Source of the DNA: Acidobacteriota bacterium
GTDB lineage: Bacteria; Acidobacteriota; Blastocatellia; UBA7656
Length of the DNA stretch: 46,286 nt
Direction: 5' to 3'
Assembly: GCA_016201275.1 (NCBI GenBank)
Contig: JACQDB010000154.1
Span: forward strand, 1 to 46,286
The translations under genes were made by a program, and so were the position numbers. Under the pieces are notes generated by a model, which saw nothing but the letters and a program-made list of their open reading frames with translations, made no database searches and was not told the origin of the DNA. Of the stretch, positions 33,114 through 42,721 are shown one piece after another. How positions within the stretch are numbered: position 1 is the first letter of the stretch; every line of letters begins with the position of its first letter.

Positions 33114-34178
33114 ATGACGACCTACGACAAACGCCTCGAGGACAAACTGGAGAACGAAGAAGAAGAATCGAGTATGTCTTTCTTAGACCATCTCGATGAA
33201 CTGCGCTCGCGCCTGATTCGCGTCGCCCTGTTTGTTTTTATCGCCTTCATCGTCTGCTGGATTTTCTCGAATCGCATATATGATTTTCTCCAGGTGCCGG
33301 TGCAAAAAGCCATGCTGGAGGCCAAGCTGGCCTACGCGCCGGAAGGCAAGAACGCGGAGTTCCTCAAGGTTGCCGATATGGAAGAAGGCACGGACGCGAT
33401 TTTGAGTTCGACGAAAGATTCGAAGATCGGCGACCTCTTGATTCCCGCCTTTGTCAGCATACCGGTCAAAGCGCAACGCAACGCCCAAGGCGTGATGGAA
33501 CTGGTCACGGCCAAGCCCTGGTTAATCAGTGGGCAGATGATCAAAGAAGGGTATGTCATTCCACCGGCGCTTTATGACGCTTCCAACAAAGATTACGGCA
33601 AAGAGAATCAACTGGTGGTGAATAATGTGCAGGGCGCGTTTAATCTCTATATCAAGGTCGCGTTTTATGCGGCGATCTTTTTCGGCGTGCCGTTTATACT
33701 GGTGCAAGTCTGGGGCTTTATTTCACCGGGACTCTATCCGCATGAAAAAAAATATGCGCTGCCGTTTATCTTTATGGCTTCGGCCTTTTTTATGCTGGGT
33801 TGCGCCTTTGCCTATTACATAGCCTTTCCCCGCGCCGCCAATTTTCTGTTGGGGGTTGCGGCGCAGGGCAATATTCGTCCGCTGGTCACGGTGGATGAAT
33901 ACTTCGATCTGATTATCACCATAATGCTGGGGCTGGGCGTGGTCTTTGAAATTCCTACGGTGACGTTTTTTCTGGCGCGTCTGGGCTTGATTACTTACAA
34001 GCTGTTGTTACGCTTTTGGCGCTATGCCATCATCGTGATTTTCATCATCGCGGCGGTGTTGTCGCCGACCACCGACGTGCCGAATCTGCTGGTCTTTGCC
34101 GCGCCTATGTTGGTGCTGTATTTCTTCAGCGTCGGCATTGCTTATGTCTTTCACAAGGATCGTAAAGCGCATGGCTGA
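33114..34178 (+). CDS. tatC: Twin-arginine translocase subunit TatC with an enlarged first periplasmic loop
   Basis: 354 residues against about 250 in most bacteria. Family marks: MSFLDHLDELRSRLIRVALF at 21-40, the first helix, VWGFISPGLYPHEKKYALPF at 199-218, and later helices to VLSPTTDVPNLLVFAAPMLV. Between helix 1 (ending near 52) and helix 2 (starting near 180) the periplasmic loop has about 125 residues instead of about 40; the extra part (EGKNAEFLKVADMEEGTDAI to VIPPALYDASNKDYGK) is soluble. An acidic N-terminal extension (about 20 residues) precedes the usual start; ATG 33174 is an alternative. TatC recognises twin-arginine signal peptides and forms the translocase with TatA. Confidence 0.94.
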   Translation: MTTYDKRLEDKLENEEEESSMSFLDHLDELRSRLIRVALFVFIAFIVCWIFSNRIYDFLQVPVQKAMLEAKLAYAPEGKNAEFLKVADMEEGTDAILSSTKDSKIGDLLIPAFVSIPVKAQRNAQGVMELVTAKPWLISGQMIKEGYVIPPALYDASNKDYGKENQLVVNNVQGAFNLYIKVAFYAAIFFGVPFILVQVWGFISPGLYPHEKKYALPFIFMASAFFMLGCAFAYYIAFPRAANFLLGVAAQGNIRPLVTVDEYFDLIITIMLGLGVVFEIPTVTFFLARLGLITYKLLLRFWRYAIIVIFIIAAVLSPTTDVPNLLVFAAPMLVLYFFSVGIAYVFHKDRKAHG

Positions 34179-34225
34179 TCGGCAAACTTTCAGCGCAAGG
34201 CGTGATCTGGTTGGTCGTTCTTTGA

Positions 34226-34255
34226 TTGACCATTTGAATTCAGTCAACGTAAACT
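34226..34255 (+). promoter_or_regulatory. Promoter of the GWxTD gene, with a leader hairpin
   Basis: TTGACC (34226-34231), 18 bp, TAAACT (34250-34255). Transcription near 34262 gives a leader of about 74 nt. The leader contains a hairpin at 34283-34307 (ccatctgccg with cggcggatgg, one G-T pair). Confidence 0.65.
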
Positions 34256-34335
34256 GAATACTTAATTTCACCAACGCTCACGCCATCTGCCGCGTCTCGG
34301 CGGATGGGCTTTTACAAGCGAAAGGAGTTGTAAAG

Positions 34336-36009
34336 ATGAAGGGTGACGTCCGTCTCTTCAAAAAATTATTCTGCCTGACTCTGATGCTGATGGTGCTGAC
34401 AGGCAGTATGCCAACCATTTTCGCGCAAGATAACAAGCGCAAAGACCCCAACGAGAAAAAGAAAAAAGAAGAACTGAAAAGCGTGTATAAAAAATGGCTC
34501 GATGAAGATGTCAACTACATCATCACCGACGAAGAGCGCAAAGCCTTCAAAGCCTTGAAGACCGACGAAGAGCGCGATCAGTTCATCGAACAATTCTGGT
34601 TGCGCCGCGACCCTGACCCCGATACCCCCGAAAACGAATACAAAGAGCAATACTTCGAGCGCATTCAATATGCCAACGAAAAATTCGCTTCAGGGATTCC
34701 GGGCTGGAAGACCGACCGTGGTCGCATCTATGTGATGTACGGCAAGGCTGACGAAATCGAATCGCATCCGTCCGGCGGGTCTTATGACCGGCCCAGCTAT
34801 GAAGGCGGCGGCTCGACTTCAACCTATCCGTTTGAAATCTGGTGGTATCGCTACATCGAAGGCATCGGCTCTGATGTGGAAATCGAATTCGTTGACCCTT
34901 CGGGTTCCGGCGAATATCGCATTGCGCGCAGCCCGAATGAAAAGGATGCCTTGCTCTATACGCCCAACGGCGGCCTCACGCTGGCCGAACAACTGGGCTT
35001 GTCCAACAAAGCTGACCGCATATCGGGGCAGTATGGCGATAGTGGCGGCGGACGTGGCAACTCCTTGTTTGGTGGCCGCGCCAAAGATCAGCCCTTCGAG
35101 AAATTGCAATTGCTGGCCGATTTGCAGAAAGCTCCGGCCATCAAATACCGCGATTTGGAAGTGAAAGCCGATTTGCCGGAAATCGCCACCGACATTTTGC
35201 CGTTCAGCGTGCGTACAGATTTCTGGCGCATCAGCAATGAAAGCGTCGCCACCTCGTTCACCATTCAATTCGATCATGCTGATCTGGCGTTCAAAAATAT
35301 TGGTAGCGTGTACACCGCTGCGGCAAACATTTACGCCAAAATCACCGGGCTGTCGGGGCGTCGCGCCGGACAGTTTGAAGACAACATCACCACCGGCAGA
35401 TACACCGAAGCCGAATTGCCGGTCGGCCAGGCGCAACGCTCGGTCTATCAAAAGAACATCGTCTTGCCGCCCGGACGTTACAAGATTGACGTAGTGGCAC
35501 GCGATACCACTAGCGGCAAAACCGGCGTCCTGCATCATTCGTTTGAGGTGCCGCGTTATCAAGAGAATCAACTGGCTACCAGCACCATCGTGCTGGCTGC
35601 TTCGATTGAACCGCTCGATAACAAAAAGATTCTCGACTCGCAGCAATTCATCATCGGGCGCTACAAAGTGAAGCCGTTTGTCAGTGGCATCTATAAGCCG
35701 GGGCAAAATCTGGCGATGTTCCTACAGGTCTATGACGCGCAGATGGATCAGGCGACCTTGCAACCGGCGCTCAAAGTCGAGTATTCGATTTGGAAAGGCG
35801 ATCAGGAAATCATGAACATTGTCGAAGACGGCAAAAGCAAGTTCGGCAAGATTGATATGAAAGGGCAGCAGTTGACCGTGATGCGCGCCATTCCGGTGCT
35901 GGACAAACTCGCCCAACCCGGCAGCTATACCGTAAAGGTCAAAGTCACCGATCTGGTATCGCAAAAAATCGTCACGCCGCAAACCAACTTCACTGTCGTC
36001 AATCGCTAG
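34336..36009 (+). CDS. Secreted GWxTD-domain protein
   Basis: 557 residues with AAAGGAG before ATG 34336. A signal peptide (about 8-30, [20 protein letters not shown]) precedes a lysine-rich stretch and the GWxTD domain, with [20 protein letters not shown] then the name-giving [20 protein letters not shown] at 123-142 and [15 protein letters not shown]. The C-terminal half (about 280-557) is beta-rich and may be one or more immunoglobulin-like domains ([32 protein letters not shown]). GWxTD proteins are typical of Acidobacteriota and a few relatives. Their function is unknown; a periplasmic or surface role is likely. Its transcript ends at a strong terminator. Confidence 0.92.
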   Translation: MKGDVRLFKKLFCLTLMLMVLTGSMPTIFAQDNKRKDPNEKKKKEELKSVYKKWLDEDVNYIITDEERKAFKALKTDEERDQFIEQFWLRRDPDPDTPENEYKEQYFERIQYANEKFASGIPGWKTDRGRIYVMYGKADEIESHPSGGSYDRPSYEGGGSTSTYPFEIWWYRYIEGIGSDVEIEFVDPSGSGEYRIARSPNEKDALLYTPNGGLTLAEQLGLSNKADRISGQYGDSGGGRGNSLFGGRAKDQPFEKLQLLADLQKAPAIKYRDLEVKADLPEIATDILPFSVRTDFWRISNESVATSFTIQFDHADLAFKNIGSVYTAAANIYAKITGLSGRRAGQFEDNITTGRYTEAELPVGQAQRSVYQKNIVLPPGRYKIDVVARDTTSGKTGVLHHSFEVPRYQENQLATSTIVLAASIEPLDNKKILDSQQFIIGRYKVKPFVSGIYKPGQNLAMFLQVYDAQMDQATLQPALKVEYSIWKGDQEIMNIVEDGKSKFGKIDMKGQQLTVMRAIPVLDKLAQPGSYTVKVKVTDLVSQKIVTPQTNFTVVNR

Positions 36010-36029
36010 TCGAATGGCTCAACACTCAA

Positions 36030-36063
36030 TCAAAAAGGGACTGTTTCGGCAGTCCCTTTTTGA
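36030..36063. terminator. Intrinsic terminator after the GWxTD gene
   Basis: A 13-bp perfect stem (tcaaaaagggact at 36030-36042, agtccctttttga at 36051-36063) with an 8-base loop. The A/T tails make it work in both directions, so it can also serve the convergent response regulator gene, which ends at 36168. Confidence 0.88.
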
Positions 36064-36167
36064 TTAGCGCGTATGGCTATGGCGTCTGTTGTAAACCCGG
36101 CTTGCCACGGTTTGAATGCCGCACCAATGGAAGCTTGAAGGCGTGATTAAGCAAAAGCGGCAGCGCC

Positions 36168-36803
36168 TTAAAATTTGGTGTCTTTCCGCAGGCGATGTTT
36201 CAACTCTTCGATTTGGGCTTTGGTGATTTGCTCGAAGCAATCAGGGCATATGCTGTGACTGAATTGCGCGTCGGTGTGTTTGCTGATATACGACTCGACC
36301 TGTTGCCAGTAATTTTGATCGTCGCGCACTTTCTTGCAGTGCGAACAGATCGGCAAGATGCCTTGCAGTTGTTTGACGTTGGTCAAGGCGGCTTCAAGCT
36401 CGTTGACGCGGTCGGCCAGCGTCTGTTGCAATTCCACGATGCGCGCTCCAACGCGCACCCGCACGCGCAGTTCTTCGCGGTCAAAGGGCTTGGTGATGTA
36501 ATCGTCAGCGCCTTCTTCCAATCCCGTAATGATGTCTTTCTTCTCGCTCTTGGCGGTCAACATGATGATGTAGGTGGATTGTTTGGTCGGGTCTTGACGG
36601 AGCTTGCGGCACAATTCCAAGCCGTCCAAGTTGGGCATCATCCAATCCAATATGACCAGATGCGGCGCGTCTTTTTCTTGCAGCGCCTGATAGGCCAACG
36701 CGCCATCGCCGGTGACCGTAACCTGATAGCCCCATTTCAACAGCGTCGTCTCCAACATATAACACGACACCGGATCATCTTCCGCGATTAATATATTCAC
36801 CAT
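36168..36803 (-). CDS. Response regulator: receiver, coiled coil, CxxC zinc-ribbon-like end
   Basis: 211 residues from ATG 36803 with GGAGAG upstream. Residues 1-120 are a receiver domain with the acidic pocket (Glu8, Asp9, Asp10), phospho-acceptor Asp53 in LVILDWMMPNLDG, and the lysine in DDYITKPFDREEL. A coiled coil (VGARIVELQQTLADRVNELE) leads to ILPICSHCKKVRDDQNYWQQ then VESYISKHTDAQFSHSICPD with two CxxC pairs, probably binding zinc. There is no DNA-binding domain or enzymatic output. Proteins with this ending are common in bacteria, and the block is often found after PAS or receiver modules; its role is unknown. No histidine kinase is nearby. Confidence 0.88.
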   Translation of the reverse strand: MVNILIAEDDPVSCYMLETTLLKWGYQVTVTGDGALAYQALQEKDAPHLVILDWMMPNLDGLELCRKLRQDPTKQSTYIIMLTAKSEKKDIITGLEEGADDYITKPFDREELRVRVRVGARIVELQQTLADRVNELEAALTNVKQLQGILPICSHCKKVRDDQNYWQQVESYISKHTDAQFSHSICPDCFEQITKAQIEELKHRLRKDTKF

Positions 36804-36963
36804 AACTCTCCACCAGTTCAACCTGGTCTTCACCGTGATCCCCTTACTCCATGCTAATCTATTGCTTTGCCGTCATTGTAGCAAGAGAATTGTTGAGGAA
36901 ACAAAAAACCGTGGCGCTCTCCCGCCGGTTGGTTTGGCGTTCGTTTGCGCCCTGCGAATGATG

Positions 36964-36969
36964 TATGAT
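36964..36969 (+). promoter_or_regulatory. -10 box of the UPF0182 gene, apparently leaderless
   Basis: TATGAT, preceded directly by TG, ends 7 bp (tgcggct) before ATG 36977. The -35 region is poor (ttcgtt 18 bp upstream). The geometry equals that of the lptF-lptG and MBL promoters. Confidence 0.5.
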
Positions 36970-36976
36970 TGCGGCT

Positions 36977-39889
36977 ATGGATAACGAACCTATATTTGAA
37001 CCAGAAGTCATAGACCTGACGCCGCGCCGGAAACGAAAAAAGCTGTGGATCGCGCTTGCCATCATCGTCGCGCTGTTTCTTTTCGGCTCGCCGCTGTTGA
37101 CCATCTACATTGATTCCTTGTGGTTTGCCTCTACCGGCTATAGCGCGGTTTACTGGTACAAATTCAAACTTGGCGGCTGGCTCTTTCTGCTCTTTTTGGT
37201 GGCCTCGTTCCTGCTCATTCGCCTGCCGTTTTTCTGGCTCAATCGCGTCTTACCGGCTTTGACCGAAAAGCCGCGTGTGCGCCTGGCTTCGATTCAGGAT
37301 ATGCGCGACATCAATCTTTTGCCGATTGTGTATCGCCCCGGCGTGTGGATTTTGTCTGCCGCTGTCGCCCTGCTTTCGGCTTCCAGTATGAGCCAGCAAT
37401 GGGCGACCTTCGCGCTCTATCTGCATGGCGCAACGACCGCCACCAGTGACCCTGTGTTCCATCGCGATGCCGGTTTTTATCTGTTCAAACTTCCGGCGTT
37501 GGAATTGGTTGCCGACTGGTTTTTGACGTTGGCGGCGCTTCTCTTTGTCGTCACGGCGCTGCTGTCGCTTTATGTGAATTACATCGAAAAAGCGCGCGGC
37601 GCAAACACCAGCCGAACCAATAAACAATCGCTGTTGCCGGTCAACCTGGCTGCCGCTGTGCTGGCCTTGGCCTTGGCTATGGAACTTTACCTCAACCGTT
37701 TTGATATGTTGACCGCCACGCATGATCTGTTTTCCGGAGCCAGCTACAGCGATGTGAATGTGCGCTTGATGGGCATGACGGTATTGATCGTAGCCTTGTT
37801 ATTGGCGGCGCTGTTGCTGATCCTCAACGGTTTGGTGATGCGGCGCGGACGAGTGATAATCTGGACGCTTGGCGGCTTGGCCGCCATTTGGTTGATAGGC
37901 GTGATCGTCCTGCCGCAGACTATTCATACGTTTTCGGTGAAGCCAAATGAGTTGGCCAAAGAATCGCCTTACATTCAAGCCAACATCAACGCCACGCGGC
38001 ACGCCTTTGCGATAGACGGATTTGAAGAGCGCGCTTTTCAACCGACGCCGACCTTGACGGCGCAACAGGTGCAGGCCAATCAACAGACCCTAGACAATGT
38101 GCGCTTGTGGGATCGCGGCGCGCTGCAAGCGGTGCTTGGCCAGATTCAAGAGATACGCACCTATTACGAATTCAAAATCCCAGACGTTGACCGCTACCAG
38201 ATCAACGGTCAGCCGAAACAGGTATTGATTGCAGCACGCGAGATGAATGTAGATCAATTGCCGGAGCAATCGCGCAACTGGATCAATCAACACATCGTCT
38301 ATACGCATGGTTATGGCGTGGCCATGACCACGGTCAACGGCTTCACCAGTGAAGGCTCGCCCAATTTCATCTTGAAAAATATGCCCGTCGAAAGCAGCGC
38401 CCCGGAAATCAAGATCACCCGACCGGAAATCTATTTTGGCGAATCCACCAACTCGCACGTTTACGTTCGCACCAAATCGCAGAGTGCCACTTTGCCGGAA
38501 TTCAATTATCCTGCCGAAGGCAACAACGATTCTTATACGCAATATGAAGGGCAGGCGGGGATTCCTGTGGGCGGGTTGTTTCGCAAACTGGCGCTGGCGG
38601 CTTATCTGGGCGATGGCAGCAATCTGTTGTTTTCCGATTATTTCAAAGACGAAAGCCTGTTGTTGATGCGCCGCAACGTGCGCGACCGGGTGAAAGAAAT
38701 CGCCCCCTTTCTGTTGTTTGAAGAAGACCCGTATATCGTTATAGGCAAAGATGGCAAGCTCTATTGGATCATTGACGGCTTTACTTATTCCGACCGCTAT
38801 CCGTATTCGACGGAGTATCGCATCGCCAACCGCGAGGTGAATTATTTGCGGAACTCCGTCAAGGCGGTGGTGGATGCTTACGATGGCACGGCGAAGTTTT
38901 ATGTCTTCGATGCCGAAGATGCGATGATTCAATCGTATCGAAATATCTTCCCGTCGTTGTTTCTGCCGTCCAGCGAGATGCCCAAAGATTTGCGTGAACA
39001 CATACGCTATCCAAGTTTTCAATTGAACGCGCAAGCCGCTGTTTATACGCTTTATCATATTCAAAACACTCAGACCTTTTACAATCACGAAGACCTCTGG
39101 GCGATTGCTACCGATGAGGTAGCGAATACGGAAACCGGCAAAACGGAAGCCACGCCGATGCGTTCCTATCACCTGTTGATGCAGTTGCCGGGTGAGAAGA
39201 AAAATATGGAATTCGTCAACATCTTGCCGTTCACACCGGCTGGGCAAGGGCGAAACAATATGATTGGCTGGGTGGCGGCGCGCAGCGATGGCGACAACTA
39301 CGGGCATATGCTGGTCTTCAGTTTTCCCAAGAATGTGACGGTCAACGGGCCTACGCAGATTCGCGCCCGCGTCAATCAAGACCCGCAGTTATCGGCACAG
39401 ATGACGCTGTGGAATCAGAAAGGCTCGCGTTTGTTGCGTGGGCAATTGCTGGTCATTCCCATAGCCGATACGCTGTTGTACGTCGAGCCATTTTACCTGC
39501 AAGCCGAAAACAGCCCGATGCCGGAATTGCGTCAAGTGGCCATCGCCACCCAAGAGAAACTGGCCGCCGGAAAAACCTTTGAAGAGGCTTTGAACCTGCT
39601 GGTGCCGGAACTTGCAGCGCAACGCAACGCCGCCGCTTTGCCACCTGCTGCTTCTGCAAAATCGTCAACTGAGAAGCTGTCAACTGAGAAGCTGTCAACT
39701 GAGAAGCTGTCAACCGGGCAACCAATGCCGTTGACCGGCGAGATGGAAAAACTTGCCCGTCAGGCGCAGCAACTGATTCTGGATTATGAGCGCTTGACCG
39801 CCGAAGGCAAACACCGCGAGGCCGGCGAAAAACTCGATCAACTGAAACAGACCTTGAACGAGTTAGCAAAGAAACGCAACGGCGGATAG
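36977..39889 (+). CDS. UPF0182 family integral membrane protein
   Basis: 970 residues from ATG 36977 (ATG 36965 overlaps the -10 box). Seven or so N-terminal helices (WIALAIIVALFLFGSPLLTI, WLFLLFLVASFLLIRLPFFW, VLILSAAVALLSASS-type segments and later ones to residue ~320) are followed by a large soluble domain with the family pattern ESPYIQANINATRHAFAIDG, WDRGALQAVLGQIQEIRTYY, HGYGVAMTTVNG, EIYFGESTN, and FTPAGQGRNNMIGWVAARSD. UPF0182 proteins are large, widespread and of unknown function. Near the C-terminus a 15-bp sequence is repeated three times in frame (LSTEK at about 897-911). It is flanked by a minus-strand response regulator and hydrolase, so it is monocistronic. Confidence 0.9.
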   Translation: MDNEPIFEPEVIDLTPRRKRKKLWIALAIIVALFLFGSPLLTIYIDSLWFASTGYSAVYWYKFKLGGWLFLLFLVASFLLIRLPFFWLNRVLPALTEKPRVRLASIQDMRDINLLPIVYRPGVWILSAAVALLSASSMSQQWATFALYLHGATTATSDPVFHRDAGFYLFKLPALELVADWFLTLAALLFVVTALLSLYVNYIEKARGANTSRTNKQSLLPVNLAAAVLALALAMELYLNRFDMLTATHDLFSGASYSDVNVRLMGMTVLIVALLLAALLLILNGLVMRRGRVIIWTLGGLAAIWLIGVIVLPQTIHTFSVKPNELAKESPYIQANINATRHAFAIDGFEERAFQPTPTLTAQQVQANQQTLDNVRLWDRGALQAVLGQIQEIRTYYEFKIPDVDRYQINGQPKQVLIAAREMNVDQLPEQSRNWINQHIVYTHGYGVAMTTVNGFTSEGSPNFILKNMPVESSAPEIKITRPEIYFGESTNSHVYVRTKSQSATLPEFNYPAEGNNDSYTQYEGQAGIPVGGLFRKLALAAYLGDGSNLLFSDYFKDESLLLMRRNVRDRVKEIAPFLLFEEDPYIVIGKDGKLYWIIDGFTYSDRYPYSTEYRIANREVNYLRNSVKAVVDAYDGTAKFYVFDAEDAMIQSYRNIFPSLFLPSSEMPKDLREHIRYPSFQLNAQAAVYTLYHIQNTQTFYNHEDLWAIATDEVANTETGKTEATPMRSYHLLMQLPGEKKNMEFVNILPFTPAGQGRNNMIGWVAARSDGDNYGHMLVFSFPKNVTVNGPTQIRARVNQDPQLSAQMTLWNQKGSRLLRGQLLVIPIADTLLYVEPFYLQAENSPMPELRQVAIATQEKLAAGKTFEEALNLLVPELAAQRNAAALPPAASAKSSTEKLSTEKLSTEKLSTGQPMPLTGEMEKLARQAQQLILDYERLTAEGKHREAGEKLDQLKQTLNELAKKRNGG
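39665..39709 (+). repeat. Three 15-bp tandem repeats inside the UPF0182 gene
   Basis: tcaactgagaagctg is repeated three times without a change, adding the residues (S/L)TEKL three times. Related 15-bp units lie at 41108-41167, on the other strand, upstream of the hydrolase gene. Confidence 0.9.
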
Positions 39890-39930
39890 AGCAGGGAAGA
39901 GACAAAAAATAGACGGCCATATTTATGATT

Positions 39931-39979
39931 TAGAAGCGGCCTCTGACCACTGCACGCCAACGGTCAGAGGCCGCTTCTA
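39931..39979. repeat. Hairpin with 18-bp perfect arms
   Basis: tagaagcggcctctgacc (39931-39948) pairs exactly with 39962-39979; the loop is 13 bases. It lies between two genes in convergent order (UPF0182 and the hydrolase) and may end both transcripts, but it has no T-tract. The arms resemble the ggtctctgacc hairpins at 14600-14750. Confidence 0.75.
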
Positions 39980-40111
39980 AACGCGGCGATATTATTGCGG
40001 ACAGAGGCGGTGGCTCTCTTGGTTTGTTGCGTAAAGGCTCACAAGATGTTGTAGGTCATGGCTATAGTTAACGCAATATGTTGATGTCCTTCACGGCAGC
40101 TAGGAGAGCGC

Positions 40112-41086
40112 CTATTTTTTTTCGCTATGTTCTCGCCCTGCCAAAGCCGCATCCAGAAACCGGGTCACACGGTCAATATAGCCTTTGGGGTCGGCCTGAA
40201 AAGCGTGGCCGTGTATGGCGGTTTCTGCGCCGTCAACAATCAACAAATCTTTTAGAGGGCTGTCGGAGGCATTGAATAACGACTCGGTGATGTCGGGTGG
40301 CATACGTTTATCCCGTTGGCCGGAGATGAACAAGACAGGCGCGTGGATTTGTTTGACGGCTTCCAGCGCATTCAACTTGTTGCCGTCAAAGTTAGCGCGG
40401 CGCTCGATGAAATAGCGCAACTCGTTGGCCAGCGGAAACGCCGGTAGGTGCAGAAAGACTCGTATGTGATGCGCTATGGTATCGTCAAACGATAGAAAGG
40501 CGCTGTCGGAAATGACCGCCGCGACTTCAGGAGTTTCGGCGGCGGCCATCAACGCTGTCACCGCGCCCATCGAAATTCCGTACAGCACCAGGCGGTCGGT
40601 GGTTTTGATGTCGTCGCGCAAAAAGCGCACCGCCGCTTCCGCATCGAAGCGTTCGTAATATCCCAGGCTGACACGCGCCGCGCCGCTCGTGCCGTGATTG
40701 CGCGAGTCGTAGAGCAGCGCTCCATAACCGGCTTTCCACAAGTCCAGAGCGCGTTCCAACAGTTCACGGCGCGAACGAAACAGCCCGTGCGAAAAAATGA
40801 TCGTCGCTTTTTTATCACGGCTCGGCAATAACCAGGCGCTGATTTTGATACCGTCAAGGGTGTCAAACTCCACGTCCTGAAACGGCGCGCCATAGGTGGC
40901 GGGAGTGTCGGTGAGGGCGCGGTCTGCCGGTCGCGTCCCGGCGCTGGTCACCAGTCTGGCGAATCCGTAAGGCAAGACGCCATACACGAAAATCACTAGA
41001 AGGAGGAGGGCGGCGATCAACAAGCGTTTGAGTATGCGCCACCAGCGGCGCGGCTTTGGAGTTTTCGGTGCGAGGGTTTCAGCCAT
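40112..41086 (-). CDS. Membrane-anchored alpha/beta hydrolase
   Basis: 324 residues from ATG 41086 with AAGGAAG upstream; the frame is open to 41191 but crosses the 15-bp repeats. A basic N-terminus and one helix (LLIAALLLLVIFVYGVLPYG, about 22-41) anchor it to the inner membrane. The alpha/beta-hydrolase fold shows TIIFSHGLFRSR (oxyanion region), the nucleophile elbow GISMGA with Ser172, a catalytic Asp in FISGQRDKRMP and His in AIHGHAF. The closest type I recognise is the COG1073-like hydrolase (BEM46/YqkD). The substrate is unknown; esters or acyl lipids are possible. Confidence 0.88.
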   Translation of the reverse strand: MAETLAPKTPKPRRWWRILKRLLIAALLLLVIFVYGVLPYGFARLVTSAGTRPADRALTDTPATYGAPFQDVEFDTLDGIKISAWLLPSRDKKATIIFSHGLFRSRRELLERALDLWKAGYGALLYDSRNHGTSGAARVSLGYYERFDAEAAVRFLRDDIKTTDRLVLYGISMGAVTALMAAAETPEVAAVISDSAFLSFDDTIAHHIRVFLHLPAFPLANELRYFIERRANFDGNKLNALEAVKQIHAPVLFISGQRDKRMPPDITESLFNASDSPLKDLLIVDGAETAIHGHAFQADPKGYIDRVTRFLDAALAGREHSEKK

Positions 41087-41107
41087 TGGCGAGGTCTTCC
41101 TTGTGAA

Positions 41108-41167
41108 TTGTTTCTCAGTTGATTGTCTATTGGTTGATTGTCTCTCAGTTGACAGTTTTCTGGTTGA
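41108..41167 (-). repeat. Four 15-bp tandem units upstream of the hydrolase gene
   Basis: On the minus strand: tcaaccagaaaactg, tcaactgagagacaa, tcaaccaatagacaa and tcaactgagaaacaa. They share tcaac(t/c)...a with the 15-bp units inside the UPF0182 gene (39665-39709), about 1.4 kb away. Confidence 0.75.
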
Positions 41168-41202
41168 CGACTGTGTATGAAATGAAATCACCGCCTTCCG
41201 GC

Positions 41203-42462
41203 TTACCGCTTGGCTGCCTGCGTGCGCGGTTCCGCTTCGCTTTTTTCAACGGCGGAGACCTGTGGCTCTTTCATCATAAAAATAAACAGCGCGGCGGCCA
41301 GCGAGACCAGACCGCAAAAAATGCCCACGGCGGCGTAGCCGTAGCGATCATAAAGTTTTCCGCTCGCCCAGGTGGAGACCGCTATGCCGATCTGGGACGC
41401 GGTGTTTCGCATGGCAACCAGCGCGCCACGAGCGTGGGTTGGCACCATCTCCGTAGCGAGCGCCTGCACCGGCCCTTGGCGAAACGCGAAGGCGAGAGCG
41501 GCGGTCAGAAAACTGGCAAGCATAAACACGCCGAAGCCGAATTTCGGAATGATGAAGAGCATCAAGGCCAGCACCAGCGTGCTGAAAATCGAGAGCCGGC
41601 GCTTGCCATATTTATCCGCGACCGGCCCTGCAATGAAGGCGCTGATGAGCGAGACCACGCCTACGGCTATGAAGATGAAGCCGACGGTGCGCGGCTCTTG
41701 GTGAAGACTTTTGACCAGCCAAGTGCCTAAATAAAAGAGAAACCCGACGAAGCCGCAGGAGACGCAGAAGGCCGCTAAAATTGAAGCGATGCGCTCACCG
41801 TTGGCAAAAGCGATTTTCACATTATCGAAACGCCGGGCGCTCGCCGATGTGTGATGCGCCATCAAATGTTTATCATCGGGAAGCAACAGGAAGATCAAAA
41901 AAAACACCACTAAAGAAAGTCCTCCAAACCAGGCGAAGCTGGCACGCCAACCTTGCGCCTGTGCGACCAGGGTGGCGACCGGAATGCCGAGGGCGAGAGC
42001 GAAGAAGTAGCCGGATTGCACGATGCTCATAGCGGTGCCGCGTTTTTCATAAGGAAAATAATCGCCCACATAGGCGACCGAGCAGGTGGAAAAAGTTCCG
42101 GCGGCAAGCCCCGTAAAGAGCCTGATGAGGGCAAGGGTGTCGGCGTCTTTGACGAAGAAGACCGCCAGCAGCGATACGCCGAAGAGGATGGCCGCGTAGA
42201 GCAGAAAGCGATGGCGTCCGAAGTTATCCGAGAGCGGCCCGATGAATAAAGCGGCAAAGGCGGCGGCCAGAGCATAAGCGGGGCCGAGTTTGCCGCCGAT
42301 TTGACCGGCACCGATATTGAACTCGCTGGACATCAGCGGCAACAGCGGCGAAATCATTTGATTGTCGCTAGTGCCTAGAAAAAAGATGAGCAGCAGTATA
42401 ACCATGACGAGCGCCGCTTTAGGAGGCGCTGGCGTAACGGTTTGGGCTGTTGTATTCGGCAA
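41203..42462 (-). CDS. Major facilitator superfamily transporter
   Basis: 419 residues with 12 predicted helices in two halves. The first starts at about 17 (LVMVILLLIFFLGTSD); GPLSDNFGRHRFLLYAAILF carries the loop 2-3 motif GxLSDxxGRR, and the second half has GPVADKYGKRRLSIFSTLVL, its copy. The pattern QGPVQALATEMVPTHARGAL with the following AMRNTASQIG is that of drug/metabolite exporters of the DHA1 type. The substrate is unknown. The start is TTG 42462, with no good Shine-Dalgarno site; an internal ATG near codon 20 would cut into helix 1. Between this start and 42721 I see no gene. Confidence 0.88.
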   Translation of the reverse strand: MPNTTAQTVTPAPPKAALVMVILLLIFFLGTSDNQMISPLLPLMSSEFNIGAGQIGGKLGPAYALAAAFAALFIGPLSDNFGRHRFLLYAAILFGVSLLAVFFVKDADTLALIRLFTGLAAGTFSTCSVAYVGDYFPYEKRGTAMSIVQSGYFFALALGIPVATLVAQAQGWRASFAWFGGLSLVVFFLIFLLLPDDKHLMAHHTSASARRFDNVKIAFANGERIASILAAFCVSCGFVGFLFYLGTWLVKSLHQEPRTVGFIFIAVGVVSLISAFIAGPVADKYGKRRLSIFSTLVLALMLFIIPKFGFGVFMLASFLTAALAFAFRQGPVQALATEMVPTHARGALVAMRNTASQIGIAVSTWASGKLYDRYGYAAVGIFCGLVSLAAALFIFMMKEPQVSAVEKSEAEPRTQAAKR

Positions 42463-42721
42463 AATCTATCCCGCTTTTGGTGAAGTAAAATTGCAAATTC
42501 ATAAGTCTAGGGAAGGCCAAAGACAACTGCAAATCGTTTGCGGTGGCGGCGCGGTCAAAGGCTTGATGCGGGATGCAAAACCAGCGTTGGGAGAAACTCT
42601 CTTGACGCGAAAATTTTTTCCGCGACCCAGCGGCAGAGAGGCACAGAGTTGAGCTAGGCGCGAACTTCGGTAAAACGACTTGGGGCAAATGACCGCGAAT
42701 GTGAAGAACCGTGTTTGGTGA

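Noticed and set aside
36195-36791. 198-codon plus-strand frame opposite the response regulator
   Set aside because: Antisense shadow; the minus strand has an intact receiver domain with all catalytic residues.
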